A DNA stretch of 64,000 bases from Paenibacillus curdlanolyticus YK9 (lineage in GTDB: Bacteria; Bacillota; Bacilli; Paenibacillales; Paenibacillaceae): the NCBI RefSeq assembly GCF_000179615.1, contig NZ_AEDD01000009.1, positions 62,001 to 126,000 of the forward strand, written 5' to 3'. Positions 51,233 through 59,756 of the stretch are shown here, in pieces; the stretch's first letter is position 1; every line of letters begins with the position of its first letter. The translations under genes and the position numbers were made by a program. Below the pieces are notes generated by a model. It did not search any database, was not told the origin of the DNA, and saw nothing but the letters and a program-made list of their open reading frames with translations.

Positions 51233-52129
51233 TTATACTTTAGCCGTGCTAACCAACGACCGGAACGCCTCTTCCAAACCCCCGCTCATAATTTCGATAT
51301 CCTTCATCTCCAGTTCAGCACGAACCAGCTCAGCGATAAGCTGATCGGTATCGTTACTGTACAATTTCACGCGCCGTCCATTCCACTCGATATCCACAAT
51401 GCCCGAAATGTTGCGCAAGGATTCCGTCGTGACCGCATTCCCTGCCGTAAACGAAATCGTCCGGCCCGTCGTCGTCGCTTTAATCTGGCTAGGCGTGCCG
51501 TCAGCGGCAAGCTTCCCATCGTTAATGACAATGATGCGGTCCGCAACCTGGTCGGCTTCCTCCAGGTAATGGGTAGTGAGCACAATCGTCCGGCCTTTCC
51601 CCGCCATTGCCCGCACCGTATCCCAGAACAGCTGGCGTGACGTCACATCCATGCCGACTGTCGGTTCATCGAGGAACAATACTTCTGGATCACCTGCGGC
51701 TGCCAGCGCAAACCCTAGTCTTCGCCTTTGGCCGCCGGACATGGCAGACGCCATCTTGTTCCGCTCGTTGTCGAGCCCGCTAATTTGCAAAAGCTGCTCC
51801 AGCGGCAGAGGCTGGCTATAGTAGCTCCGAAACAGATTAATCGTCTCGGCTACCGTCAGCCCTTCAATGACACTGACGTCCTGCAGCATCGCTCCGATCC
51901 TGTCGCGTACCTGACGATCCTGCGGCGCGCCCCCGAGCAATTTCACCGTCCCGGTCGTCGGATGCAGCAAGCCTAGTATCATGGAAATCGTCGTCGTTTT
52001 ACCCGCCCCGTTAGGGCCGAGCAACGCAACTACTGTTCCTCGTTCTACTGTAAACGATAAGTTATCTACCGCTTTTTTCCCTTTAAACTCCTTCGTCACC
52101 TGCTGCAATTGAATTGCTGCTTCCGACAT
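51233..52129 (-). CDS. ABC exporter ATPase
   Basis: 298-aa ATPase of the CcmA/DrrA class. Walker A LLGPNGAGKTTTISMI, signature AMSGGQRRRLGFALA, Walker B VLFLDEPTVGMD, and H loop TTHYLEEADQV. C-terminal domain (IELVRAELEMKDIEIMSGGLE) as in drug exporters. Start is the ATG with AAGGAG nine bases upstream; the preceding in-frame TTG abuts the ribosome site. First gene of the four-gene operon, absent from the corresponding B. subtilis region. Confidence 0.94.
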   Translation of the reverse strand: MSEAAIQLQQVTKEFKGKKAVDNLSFTVERGTVVALLGPNGAGKTTTISMILGLLHPTTGTVKLLGGAPQDRQVRDRIGAMLQDVSVIEGLTVAETINLFRSYYSQPLPLEQLLQISGLDNERNKMASAMSGGQRRRLGFALAAAGDPEVLFLDEPTVGMDVTSRQLFWDTVRAMAGKGRTIVLTTHYLEEADQVADRIIVINDGKLAADGTPSQIKATTTGRTISFTAGNAVTTESLRNISGIVDIEWNGRRVKLYSNDTDQLIAELVRAELEMKDIEIMSGGLEEAFRSLVSTAKV

Positions 52130-52213
52130 GGCGTTCAACTCCTTCTCTCACTTCACTTCCTTCATCTTATCGAATCAGCAGTCTCATGAGTAGATCTAAT
52201 TAACATTTATTTG

Positions 52214-52231
52214 ATATGACATGTGTCATAT
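52214..52231. promoter_or_regulatory. Perfect inverted repeat upstream of the ABC/two-component operon
   Basis: ATATGACA-TG-TGTCATAT, 85-100 bases before the ATPase start, in the promoter region. On the minus strand TTGTCA lies just upstream and TATCAA just downstream of its centre. Candidate site for the NarL-type regulator encoded in the operon. Confidence 0.55.
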
Positions 52232-52261
52232 GCCGCAACTGACAATTCGATTATAGGCATG

Positions 52262-52298
52262 AAAAAAGCCCGCTTCGGCTGCGTGCCGAAACGGACTT
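52262..52298 (-). terminator. Terminator of gerW
   Basis: Minus strand AAGTCCGTTTCGGC/GCCGAAGCGGGCTT stem followed by TTTTTT. Confidence 0.9.
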
Positions 52299-52328
52299 CT
52301 TCGCGTGCATTTTGAAAAATTGACGCAA

Positions 52329-52793
52329 TTAAATGATCGGGTTTTCCGAGCTCAGCTCGTGATTGCTATGCTCCTTGCTCTTGAGCATGCCTTGAATCCG
52401 GTCAAACACATGCGGCGCAGAGTCAATGACGCGTTCAATCAGATGCGTATTGTTGTCCAGCGGAACGACCTTCACGCCATGCGTACCAACAACCAAAAAT
52501 GCGATTGGCGTAATCGATACGCCGCCGCCGCTACCGCCGCCGAACGGCCCTTGCACGACTGCATTATGCGCATCAGCGCCGCCTGCTGCATGCTGATCCG
52601 AGGGTTGGCTTGAGCCGTCGAAGCGAATATCGCTGCCGCCCGCTACGAAGCCGAATCCCACTTTGCTGATCGGCATAATCACGCTGCCGTCCGGCGTTTG
52701 AACCGGATCGCCGACAATCGTATTTACATCCACCATTTCCTTGATGTTTTCCATCGCTGTCTGCATTAAGCCTTGAATCGGATGGTCTGCCAT
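52329..52793 (-). CDS. gerW: Spore germination protein GerW (YtfJ)
   Basis: 154-aa GerW-family protein; in B. subtilis a sporulation protein required for full germination. Family segments: GLMQTAMENIKEMVDVNTIV, GSVIMPISKVGFGFVAGGSD, a Gly-rich stretch GPFGGGSGGGVSITPIAFLV and VPLDNNTHLIERVID. No signal peptide. Next to a DUF2953 gene, the same pairing as ytfJ-ytfI in B. subtilis. Confidence 0.93.
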   Translation of the reverse strand: MADHPIQGLMQTAMENIKEMVDVNTIVGDPVQTPDGSVIMPISKVGFGFVAGGSDIRFDGSSQPSDQHAAGGADAHNAVVQGPFGGGSGGGVSITPIAFLVVGTHGVKVVPLDNNTHLIERVIDSAPHVFDRIQGMLKSKEHSNHELSSENPII

Positions 52794-52893
52794 TGCTACT
52801 CCTCCTTGATGTGCATATGAATAATGAGCTGTCTATGCTCCTTATATCCTGCTCACTTCGCTGATGGAGTATGTATTACACTTTCTTCACGCT

Positions 52894-53574
52894 TTACACT
52901 TTCGAAATCAAACGCTGCACGCCTACAGAGCCCGCCTTCAGCTTCCGCAGCCCAATTACGAGCCGAATACCAGCTAGCCCAGCCTGGCCAAGCCGGATGG
53001 ACGCGACCAGCCGCCAATGCGATACGAAACACGTACGATTGTACGCTGGCTTTACGGCGATAGCCGGCGGTTGCGTCAAATGCAGCAGCTGCGACGCGAC
53101 GCCAACCGCCGTCGTTTTGACAGACCAGAGCATCCCTGTCGACATCGCTGTCCACATCGCATCGCCGGTCCCTACCTCCGTCGACCACTCCCACTGCGAC
53201 ACTCTAACTTTAGATAAAGCAGCCTTTGCCAAAGCCGCAGTACCTTCGACCTGCTGTACGAACCGTTTAATGCGATTTGTCATACTGATCACTTCAGCGG
53301 CGTTCAGCTGTTCTTTTTCCTCTGTATGTCCTTTCGAGGTACTGCTCTCGCTCTTTACTTTTAGCCCTCGATTGGTCCATTCCAGAATCGGCATGGTCCA
53401 ATGCAACCGAATTAGCCCGAACAATGCACGGACCCTGACATCAAAATCATCGTCCAAATTGATTTTTTTCATCTCGGTCGTAACAACGATCGGCGAGAAC
53501 CACGCCAGGATTCCGCACAAAAAAAAGAAACCTGCCGCCGTCATCCATATCCAACCTGTTGAGAAATCCGGCAT
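52894..53574 (-). CDS. DUF2953 membrane protein (YtfI-like)
   Basis: 226-aa protein with an N-terminal membrane helix (IWMTAAGFFFLCGILAWFS), then INLDDDFDVRVRALFGLIRL, a charged middle, and WSTEVGTGDAMWTAMSTGML, in line with the DUF2953 layout (short strand-rich ends around a helical core). Basic tail. Lies between scpB and gerW and is presumably a sporulation gene; function unknown. Confidence 0.82.
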   Translation of the reverse strand: MPDFSTGWIWMTAAGFFFLCGILAWFSPIVVTTEMKKINLDDDFDVRVRALFGLIRLHWTMPILEWTNRGLKVKSESSTSKGHTEEKEQLNAAEVISMTNRIKRFVQQVEGTAALAKAALSKVRVSQWEWSTEVGTGDAMWTAMSTGMLWSVKTTAVGVASQLLHLTQPPAIAVKPAYNRTCFVSHWRLVASIRLGQAGLAGIRLVIGLRKLKAGSVGVQRLISKV

Positions 53575-53637
53575 TAGCGGCTCCTCCGTCCTTTCATGGC
53601 TCTGATTGGGTATAGTATGACCTAGCGATCAGATCTC

Positions 53638-53661
53638 ATTCTTATTCTTATTCTTATTCTT
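53638..53661. repeat. Four ATTCTT hexamer repeats at the scpB stop
   Basis: ATTCTT four times in tandem; on the minus strand the scpB reading frame reads TAA GAA TAA GAA TAA GAA TGA, giving four in-frame stops in a row. Confidence 0.85.
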
Positions 53662-54325
53662 CCTCGTGCTCATCCACTTCCGTACTAGCGGCTTCTTCCC
53701 TCGAAGGCATCGTCGGGATTGGCGGAATAGGCGGCAGCTCGTCAATCGTCATCTGGCGTCCGTCGTACTTCTCGAACAGCATATTCGTCTGCTCGTCCAG
53801 GTCATCCGCGGACACATGCTTCGGCTCCGGCAGCGCGCTTAACGCCGCAAGCCCAAAGTACTCCAGAAACGCTTTGGTCGTGCCGTAAAGAATGGGTCGA
53901 CCGATCGCTTCCGCGCGGCCAACCTCTTCGATCAGATCCTTCGTCACCAGCGACTGAAGGGCGCGATCGCTTTTTACGCCTCGAATTTCTTCAATGTCCA
54001 CACGTGTGATCGGCTGGCGGTATGCAATGATCGATAACGTCTCCAGCGCAGCCTGCGACAGGCTTGCACGCGTTGGCGAGTAGGCCATTCGTTCAAAATA
54101 CGGCGCATGCTCCGGATGCGTCGTTAAACGATACGCGCCGGCAATCTCTGTAATTTGGAGGCCGCGAGCCTCGCGTTTCAAATCGCATTTCAAATCGTAG
54201 ACGAGTTCCGCTGAGGTCTGCGCATCGATTTGTAAAATATCAGACAGCTGCCGGGCGTTCAAGCCATCGTCTCCCGCCATGAACAGCAATCCTTCAATAA
54301 TCGACTTGTAGCTCTGATAATCCAT
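53654..54325 (-). CDS. scpB: Chromosome condensation protein ScpB
   Basis: Winged-helix subunit (kleisin-associated) of the SMC-ScpAB condensin, 223 aa. DYQSYKSIIEGLLFMAGDDG, LTTHPEHAPYFERMA, LSQAALETLSIIAYRQPITR, DIEEIRGVKSDRALQSLVTK and GRPILYGTTKAFLEYFGL are family segments. Acidic tail (STEVDEHEEE). Start ATG lies 31 bases inside the end of scpA; an upstream CTG close to GAGGGG is possible but unlikely. Coupled to scpA. Confidence 0.96.
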   Translation of the reverse strand: MDYQSYKSIIEGLLFMAGDDGLNARQLSDILQIDAQTSAELVYDLKCDLKREARGLQITEIAGAYRLTTHPEHAPYFERMAYSPTRASLSQAALETLSIIAYRQPITRVDIEEIRGVKSDRALQSLVTKDLIEEVGRAEAIGRPILYGTTKAFLEYFGLAALSALPEPKHVSADDLDEQTNMLFEKYDGRQMTIDELPPIPPIPTMPSREEAASTEVDEHEEE

Positions 54326-55076
54326 GCTCAGCTGTTTCCCCTCTCCACTGAATGACAATGTCATCGAACACTTGATGCTGATGGCAGCGAATATGCTTCA
54401 TTTTCATAAGCTCTAGAATGGCAAGGAAGGTAACTACAATCTCGTGGCGGTCCATGTTTTGCCGAATCAGCTTTGAGAACCGAACCGTCTCGTATTGCTT
54501 GAGCACTTCCATAATGTCGAGAATGCGGTCTTTGACCGACAGCTCGTCCCGCCTTACCGTTGCAACGACGTTCCGTCTTGCTGCACGCCGCAGCGCCTTT
54601 TGGAATGCCCGTACCAGATCATCAATATGCAGCCCTTCCACCGGATTCGTAAGCTGCTCCTTCATGAAAGGCGACAGATCCTCCGGCTCCTTGGCATACA
54701 CGAGGCTGCTTTCCAATTCCTTCTCTCGAAGATCGGCAGCGATAAGCTTAAACTTCCGGTATTCCAGCAATCGCGCAATGAGCTCCTCTTGCGGATCAGG
54801 ACCGTCGTCCTGCCAGTCATCATACTCATCCAGCTCGATAACAGGCGGCTTAGGCAGCAGCTGTTTGCTTTTGATCGACAACAAGGTAGCAGCCATGACT
54901 AGGAACTCGCTCGTAACATCGAGCTCGAGTTCCTGCATGGCCTGCAAATATTCCATATATTGATCGGTTATCTCGCTGATGGACACTTCGTGGATGTCGA
55001 TCTCGGCCTTGTCAATTAAGTGCAAAAGCAGATCGAGCGGTCCTTCGAACGTTTCCAGCTTGTACGTCACCGTCAC
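54294..55076 (-). CDS. scpA: Chromosome condensation protein ScpA (kleisin)
   Basis: 260-aa kleisin bridging SMC heads. N-terminal YKLETFEGPLDLLLHLIDKA and IHEVSISEITDQYMEYLQAM, middle LVMAATLLSIKSKQLLP, and C-terminal EIVVTFLAILELMKMKHIRC winged helix bind the two SMC heads. Start GTG with GGAGG eight bases upstream. Follows the riboflavin operon as in B. subtilis and overlaps scpB by 32 bases. Confidence 0.96.
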   Translation of the reverse strand: MTVTYKLETFEGPLDLLLHLIDKAEIDIHEVSISEITDQYMEYLQAMQELELDVTSEFLVMAATLLSIKSKQLLPKPPVIELDEYDDWQDDGPDPQEELIARLLEYRKFKLIAADLREKELESSLVYAKEPEDLSPFMKEQLTNPVEGLHIDDLVRAFQKALRRAARRNVVATVRRDELSVKDRILDIMEVLKQYETVRFSKLIRQNMDRHEIVVTFLAILELMKMKHIRCHQHQVFDDIVIQWRGETAEHGLSELQVDY

Positions 55077-55146
55077 GGTGTAACCCTCCCGGCTGATGGT
55101 CGGCTATCGTCTGATCCGGAGCGGTTCTTTCCGCAGGATAGACTGC

Positions 55147-55614
55147 TTACGCTTGCAGCTGACGCGTCAGATTCGCCATTTCGATTGCGGTAACGGCTGC
55201 TTCATAGCCTTTGTTGCCCGCTTTCGTGCCTGCGCGCTCTACCGCTTGCTCAATCGAGTCTACCGTCAGGACGCCGAAGATCGTAGGTACGCCCGTTTTC
55301 AAAGCGATCGCTGCTACGCCCTTCGTTACCTCGTTGGACACATATTCAAAGTGTGGCGTTGAACCGCGGATAACAGCGCCGATCGTAATAACAGCGTCGT
55401 ATTTGCCGCTCTCTGCCATCTTTTGCGCAGCGAATGGCACTTCGAATGCGCCAGGCACCCAAGCAACCTCAACTTCCGAATCTTCCGCGCCGTGGCGCTT
55501 CAGACCGTCCAATGCGCCGGAGAGAAGCTTCGTCGTAATGAATTCATTAAACCGTCCAACGACGATTCCATATTTTAATCCTTGCGAAATTAAATGTCCT
55601 TCGTAATGTTTCAT
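55147..55614 (-). CDS. ribH: 6,7-dimethyl-8-ribityllumazine synthase
   Basis: Penultimate riboflavin step, forming icosahedral shells in Bacillus. 155 aa: [57 protein letters not shown] and [20 protein letters not shown] with NKG, all substrate-binding segments. Last gene of ribD-ribE-ribBA-ribH, controlled by the FMN riboswitch at 58853-59052. Confidence 0.97.
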   Translation of the reverse strand: MKHYEGHLISQGLKYGIVVGRFNEFITTKLLSGALDGLKRHGAEDSEVEVAWVPGAFEVPFAAQKMAESGKYDAVITIGAVIRGSTPHFEYVSNEVTKGVAAIALKTGVPTIFGVLTVDSIEQAVERAGTKAGNKGYEAAVTAIEMANLTRQLQA

Positions 55615-55656
55615 TGCTACTCATCCTTCCAAGTATGGTTTCTAGTTTAATAAGAC

Positions 55657-56832
55657 TTATTTGGTGAGCGGAACGCGTTCCACTACTTCTATGCCATAGC
55701 CTTCAAGACCTTTGATCTTGCGCGGGTTGTTCGTCAGCAGTCTCATCTGGCGAACGCCAAGATCCTTCAAAATCTGCGCACCGATGCCGTAATCCCGCAA
55801 ATCCGGCGCGAATCCTACCTTCTTATTCGCTTCATACATGTCGAATCCCTGCTCTTGCAGCTGATACGACTTTAATTTGTTAAGCAGTCCTTCGCCGCGG
55901 CCATCTTGTCTCATATACAGCAATACGCCGTTGCCAGATTCTTCGATGTATCGTAGCGCTGCTTCGAGATGCTCGCCGCAATTGCAGCGTTTGGAATGGA
56001 ACACGTCGCCGGTTAAGCATTCGGAGTGCACGCGGACCAGCGTCGGCTGCTCGGGATTGATGCTGCCTTTGACGAAAGCAACATGCTCTTTGCCATCGAT
56101 TTGATTCTTATAGCCGTAAATTTGGAAATCGCCGTAATCCGTCGGCATGCTTACATCTACAACGCGTTCAACCAGCCGCTCCTTCTCGTTCCGATACTTG
56201 ATCATATCCTGGATCGAGATCAGCTTCAAATTATGCTTTTGCTTGAATTCGATCAAATCCGGCAGGCGTGCCATCGTGCCGTCCTCTTTGATGATCTCGC
56301 AAATGACAGATGAAGGCTTAGCATCGCACATGCGAGCCAAATCGATCGCCGCTTCCGTATGGCCTGCACGGCGCAGTACGCCGCCATCCTTCGCAATCAG
56401 CGGGAAAATATGGCCAGGACGACGGAATTGCTCCGGCTTTGCCGAAGGATCGATCAGCGCCATCACCGTCTGCGAGCGCTCAATCGCGCTAATTCCCGTT
56501 GTAGTTGAAACATAATCCACGGAAACCGTAAACGCCGTACCATGGTAATCCGTATTATGATTGACCATCGGAGGCAGGTTCAGCTCAGCCGCACGCTCGC
56601 TTGTGATCGGAACGCATACCAAACCGCGCGCTTCCGTAATCATGAAATTAATGACTTCAGGCGTCGCTTTCTCGGACAGAACGATCAAGTCTCCCTCGTT
56701 CTCCCGATCTTCATCATCGACGACGATAATGGGCTTACCCAGCTTCAGGTCAGCGATCGCCAGCTCAATCGGGTCAAACTGAACGTTCGCATCCTCCACC
56801 TGCTTTACCGTTCCGCTAACTTGTTCACTCAT
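55657..56832 (-). CDS. ribBA: Bifunctional DHBP synthase / GTP cyclohydrolase II
   Basis: Two riboflavin enzymes in one 391-aa chain. N-terminal half: [17 protein letters not shown] and [15 protein letters not shown] make 3,4-dihydroxy-2-butanone phosphate. C-terminal half: [18 protein letters not shown] with three zinc Cys, [18 protein letters not shown] and [17 protein letters not shown] open GTP. Both active sites look complete. GGGAGGG before ATG. Third gene of the rib operon. Confidence 0.97.
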   Translation of the reverse strand: MSEQVSGTVKQVEDANVQFDPIELAIADLKLGKPIIVVDDEDRENEGDLIVLSEKATPEVINFMITEARGLVCVPITSERAAELNLPPMVNHNTDYHGTAFTVSVDYVSTTTGISAIERSQTVMALIDPSAKPEQFRRPGHIFPLIAKDGGVLRRAGHTEAAIDLARMCDAKPSSVICEIIKEDGTMARLPDLIEFKQKHNLKLISIQDMIKYRNEKERLVERVVDVSMPTDYGDFQIYGYKNQIDGKEHVAFVKGSINPEQPTLVRVHSECLTGDVFHSKRCNCGEHLEAALRYIEESGNGVLLYMRQDGRGEGLLNKLKSYQLQEQGFDMYEANKKVGFAPDLRDYGIGAQILKDLGVRQMRLLTNNPRKIKGLEGYGIEVVERVPLTK

Positions 56833-56864
56833 CCTAAACCCTCCCTTATTCCTGCCTCTATTCG

Positions 56865-57533
56865 CTAAAAGAATCCGTTATCCGCCAAAAACGAAGCGCT
56901 TATCCCGGAACGGCTCGATTTCCCTGTAGGCTCTGAAGTACGATAATGAAGCAAATGGTCGACATACTTGCCGATGATATCCGCCTCTAGATTAACAGTA
57001 TCTCCAGGCTGCTTATCTTGAAGTGCGGTTTCCGCCAAAGTGTGCGGAATAATGGAGACGCCGAAGCTGCCGCTCTCAGCTTCTGTAACCGTCAAGCTTA
57101 TGCCGTCAATCGTTATCGAGCCTTTGGGGATCACATATTTAGCAAGCTCGCTCGATTCCTCCGCACGAAGCTTGAAAATTACAGCATTCGCATCCACCTT
57201 GCGCGACACGATAACGCCTATTCCATCGATATGCCCTTGCACGATATGTCCGCCAAACCGGCCGCCTGCAGCCATCGCTCGCTCTAAATTCACTTTCGAG
57301 CCCGGCTTCAAATCTTTCAGGTTCGAATGGCGATACGTTTGCGGCATGACATCCGCTTGAAAGGAGCCCCGCGTAAAGGAAGTCACCGTTAAACATACGC
57401 CGTTCACCGCTATGCTATCGCCGATGGCAACGTCCCCAAGAATACGAGTCGCGTCGATCGTCAACACCATCGCTTCGCCTGCGCGAGAAGCGCCTCGGAA
57501 CCGCCCAACTTCCTCAATCAATCCTGTAAACAT
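56865..57533 (-). CDS. ribE: Riboflavin synthase alpha subunit
   Basis: Dismutates two lumazines to riboflavin, 222 aa. Two similar barrels: [41 protein letters not shown], then [34 protein letters not shown] and [13 protein letters not shown]. The two halves keep the S/T-V-N/D-G-x-x-L-T-V pattern. C-terminus slightly longer than average, with a polar end. Second gene of the rib operon. Confidence 0.97.
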   Translation of the reverse strand: MFTGLIEEVGRFRGASRAGEAMVLTIDATRILGDVAIGDSIAVNGVCLTVTSFTRGSFQADVMPQTYRHSNLKDLKPGSKVNLERAMAAGGRFGGHIVQGHIDGIGVIVSRKVDANAVIFKLRAEESSELAKYVIPKGSITIDGISLTVTEAESGSFGVSIIPHTLAETALQDKQPGDTVNLEADIIGKYVDHLLHYRTSEPTGKSSRSGISASFLADNGFF

Positions 57534-57549
57534 TTTGCCTCAACTCCTC

Positions 57550-58671
57550 TTACTTCACCTTCAGCCGATTGGAAGGGTAGCCAATCACTGCAATATCATC
57601 GCCATATTGCTCATATCGAGTTGACTCCAACGTGATGGCGTCAGCCATTTTCTCGAACCCTTCGAAGACGAATGCAGCTGGCGAGGCCTCTCCGCCACCA
57701 ATGAGCTTGGGCGCGAAGAACAAGCTGATTTTATCTACAAGCCCCGCTGCCAGCATAGCGCCGTTTAATTGTCCCCCGCCCTCGAGCAGAATCGATCCAA
57801 TCTCCATATCGCCTAGCAGTCGCATCGCTTCAGTCAGATTAACATGCGGGCCGTCTCCACAGTCGACAATCTCTACCCCTGCAGCCTGCAGGCTGCTTCG
57901 TTTCTCCGGATTTGCAGCTGTCGTTGTCAACACGATCGTACGCGCCATACCGTCCGTCACGACGCGCGCATCAAGCGGAATGCGTAGCGCAGAATCGACG
58001 ATAATCCGGGCTGGATGAAGCGCCGGTACTTCAAGGCGTGTCGTCAGCTGCGGATCATCCGCGAGAAGCGTGCCTATCCCAACCATAATGCCGTCATGCT
58101 GATGGCGCATCGTATGAACCGCTTCCCGCGAAGCTGGCCCGGTAATCCAGCGGCTATCTCCGGTCTTCGCCGCAATTCGGCCATCCAATGTAGAAGCCGT
58201 CTTCAACGTCACGAATGGCAAGCGCGACAAAATATATTTGTTATACCGCTCGTTCATCGCATGCGACTCTTCCGCCAGCAGTCCTACTGAAACGGCAATG
58301 CCTGCCGCCCGAAGCTTCTCAACCCCAGTGCCTGCGACCTGCGGGTTCGGGTCTTGCGCAGCTACGACGACTCTCGCTATGCGAGCTTCAATAAGCCGGT
58401 CGCAGCATGGCGGCGTTTTTTTGCGGTAATGGCTGCAAGGTTCTAGCGTAACATATGCCGTTGCCCCTTCCGCTTCATCGCCAGCCATCCGCAGCGCGTT
58501 TACTTCAGCATGGCCTTCGCCCCGCTTCAAATGCGCGCCCATCCCGATAATTCGGCCTTCCTTCACGATCACGCAGCCTACTACTGGATTGATGCTCGTC
58601 TGGCCGGTTGCGCCTTGTGCCATCTGAAGCGCAAGCCGCATATAGAACGCATCGTTTAATACTTCGCTCAA
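57550..58671 (-). CDS. ribD: Riboflavin deaminase/reductase RibD
   Basis: Bifunctional second and third steps of the pathway, 373 aa. Deaminase half: VVGCVIVKEGRIIGMGAHLK, GEGHAEVNAL (zinc His/Glu), VTLEPCSHYRKKTPPCCDRL with the zinc Cys. Reductase half: FVTLKTASTLDGRIAAKTGD, WITGPASREAVHTMRHQHD, GIGTLLADDPQLTTR and SILLEGGGQLNGAMLAAGLV. Start is TTG; its GGGGG ribosome site is in the 3' arm of the riboswitch terminator. Confidence 0.96.
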   Translation of the reverse strand: MSEVLNDAFYMRLALQMAQGATGQTSINPVVGCVIVKEGRIIGMGAHLKRGEGHAEVNALRMAGDEAEGATAYVTLEPCSHYRKKTPPCCDRLIEARIARVVVAAQDPNPQVAGTGVEKLRAAGIAVSVGLLAEESHAMNERYNKYILSRLPFVTLKTASTLDGRIAAKTGDSRWITGPASREAVHTMRHQHDGIMVGIGTLLADDPQLTTRLEVPALHPARIIVDSALRIPLDARVVTDGMARTIVLTTTAANPEKRSSLQAAGVEIVDCGDGPHVNLTEAMRLLGDMEIGSILLEGGGQLNGAMLAAGLVDKISLFFAPKLIGGGEASPAAFVFEGFEKMADAITLESTRYEQYGDDIAVIGYPSNRLKVK

Positions 58672-58674
58672 ACC

Positions 58675-58708
58675 AAAAACCCCCTATCGGCAGGCTGCCG
58701 ACGGGGGG
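58675..58708 (-). terminator. FMN-riboswitch expression platform (terminator)
   Basis: Minus strand GGGGG... arms: CCCCC(C)G TCGGCA - loop - TGCCGA TA GGGGG followed by TTTTT, directly before ribD. With FMN bound upstream, the terminator should form; its 3' arm GGGGG is also the ribD ribosome site, so translation could be blocked as well. Confidence 0.85.
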
Positions 58709-58852
58709 ATGGGAAACGTGCGCTCATGCGCTAACGTAACGATGAGAATGAAAAACATTCATAAAGACGCATACGTAAATAAGAGGGCACGAGTTTCCTA
58801 ACTTAAACAAAGTTAAAGAAACCGCCCGTATAAACGTGCTTAATGAATGCGT

Positions 58853-59052
58853 TCCCTTCTCCCATCCAGACTGTACTGTCGGTCCCGGATTTACACCAGG
58901 TCCACCGAAGCCTCTTCTATGCGTTCGCCGCGAAAGTAATTCAGAAGCTTCGGGTCACGGACTGACGCCGGAGACATGCACCGCATGAACGGTAGCAAAG
59001 CTGTCGCCGATGATCACCGCCGGTTCGGAATTTCACCGTACCCCGAAGGAAA
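58853..59052 (-). promoter_or_regulatory. FMN riboswitch (RFN element)
   Basis: Minus strand: outer stem TTCCTTC/GAAGGGAA, then GGTGAAATTCCGAACCGGCG, GTGATCATCGG, GTCAGTCCGTGACCCGAAG and the 3' part GGACCTGGTGTAAATCCGGG, ACCGACAGTACAGTCTGGAT. These are the conserved segments of the RFN aptamer. Variable arm 5' of GGTGGACCTGG is about 40 bases. Confidence 0.97.
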
Positions 59053-59105
59053 GACGCCTATATTAGATTCGCCAGACACCATTGGCGATTTTTGTTATGC
59101 TCTGA

Positions 59106-59134
59106 ACTATACCACTCCACTGTACATTTGGCAA
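59106..59134 (-). promoter_or_regulatory. Promoter of the riboflavin operon
   Basis: Minus strand TTGCCA, 17-base spacer, TATAGT, about 60 bases before the riboswitch. Predicted start near 59099. Confidence 0.75.
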
Positions 59135-59201
59135 GACCTGAAGCGGCTGGAAGTCTAGATCCTGCGCGCCGTTCACAAAACTTTTATCCTTTATAGCGAT
59201 C

Positions 59202-59249
59202 AAAAAAAAGCTGTGGCATAACGACATCCAATCGTCATGTCCACAGCCT
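59202..59249 (-). terminator. Terminator of ppiB
   Basis: Minus strand AGGCTGTGGACATGACGA/TCGTTATGCCACAGCT hairpin followed by TTTTTTTG, 12 bases after the ppiB stop. Confidence 0.9.
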
Positions 59250-59261
59250 TTCCTATCGTAA

Positions 59262-59693
59262 TTACACTTCTACGATTTCTACTTTTTCCATTTTGTCGCG
59301 GCCTTTGAAAGCATCGACTTGGTCCATGCCTTCTACCACTTTGCCGAATACCGTATGCACGCCGTCGAGATGCGGTTGTGGCTTGTAGACGATGTAAAAC
59401 TGGCTTCCGCCCGTGTTACGGCCTGCATGCGCCATTGCGAGCGAACCGCGCTCGTGCTTGTTCGGATTGATTTCGCAATCGATCGTGTAGCCAGGACCGC
59501 CAGTACCAGTGCCGCTAGGGCAGCCGCCTTGTGCGACGAAACCTGGAATTACACGGTGGAATACGAGACCGTTATAGAAACCTTCGTTTGCAAGCTTCTC
59601 GAAGTTAGCAACCGTGTTCGGTGCATCCTTTTCGAACAGATCAATCGTTACGACTGCGCCATTAGCCAGCGTAATCTTTGCTTGTTTTGCCAT
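59262..59693 (-). CDS. ppiB: Peptidyl-prolyl cis-trans isomerase (cyclophilin)
   Basis: 143-aa cytoplasmic cyclophilin. Family segments: [40 protein letters not shown] (catalytic Arg), [40 protein letters not shown]. No signal peptide. AGGAGTGAACGATA before the ATG. Follows lysA by 60 bases, as in B. subtilis. Confidence 0.97.
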   Translation of the reverse strand: MAKQAKITLANGAVVTIDLFEKDAPNTVANFEKLANEGFYNGLVFHRVIPGFVAQGGCPSGTGTGGPGYTIDCEINPNKHERGSLAMAHAGRNTGGSQFYIVYKPQPHLDGVHTVFGKVVEGMDQVDAFKGRDKMEKVEIVEV

Positions 59694-59756
59694 TATCGTT
59701 CACTCCTAGTTCATCTAAATGTCGGGCAGTAAGCCATCAATGGCGTTAACGATTCG

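Noticed and set aside
48656-52129. Bacteriocin/lantibiotic gene cluster
   Set aside because: ABC exporter and two-component pair are present, but no precursor peptide or modifying enzyme was found nearby.
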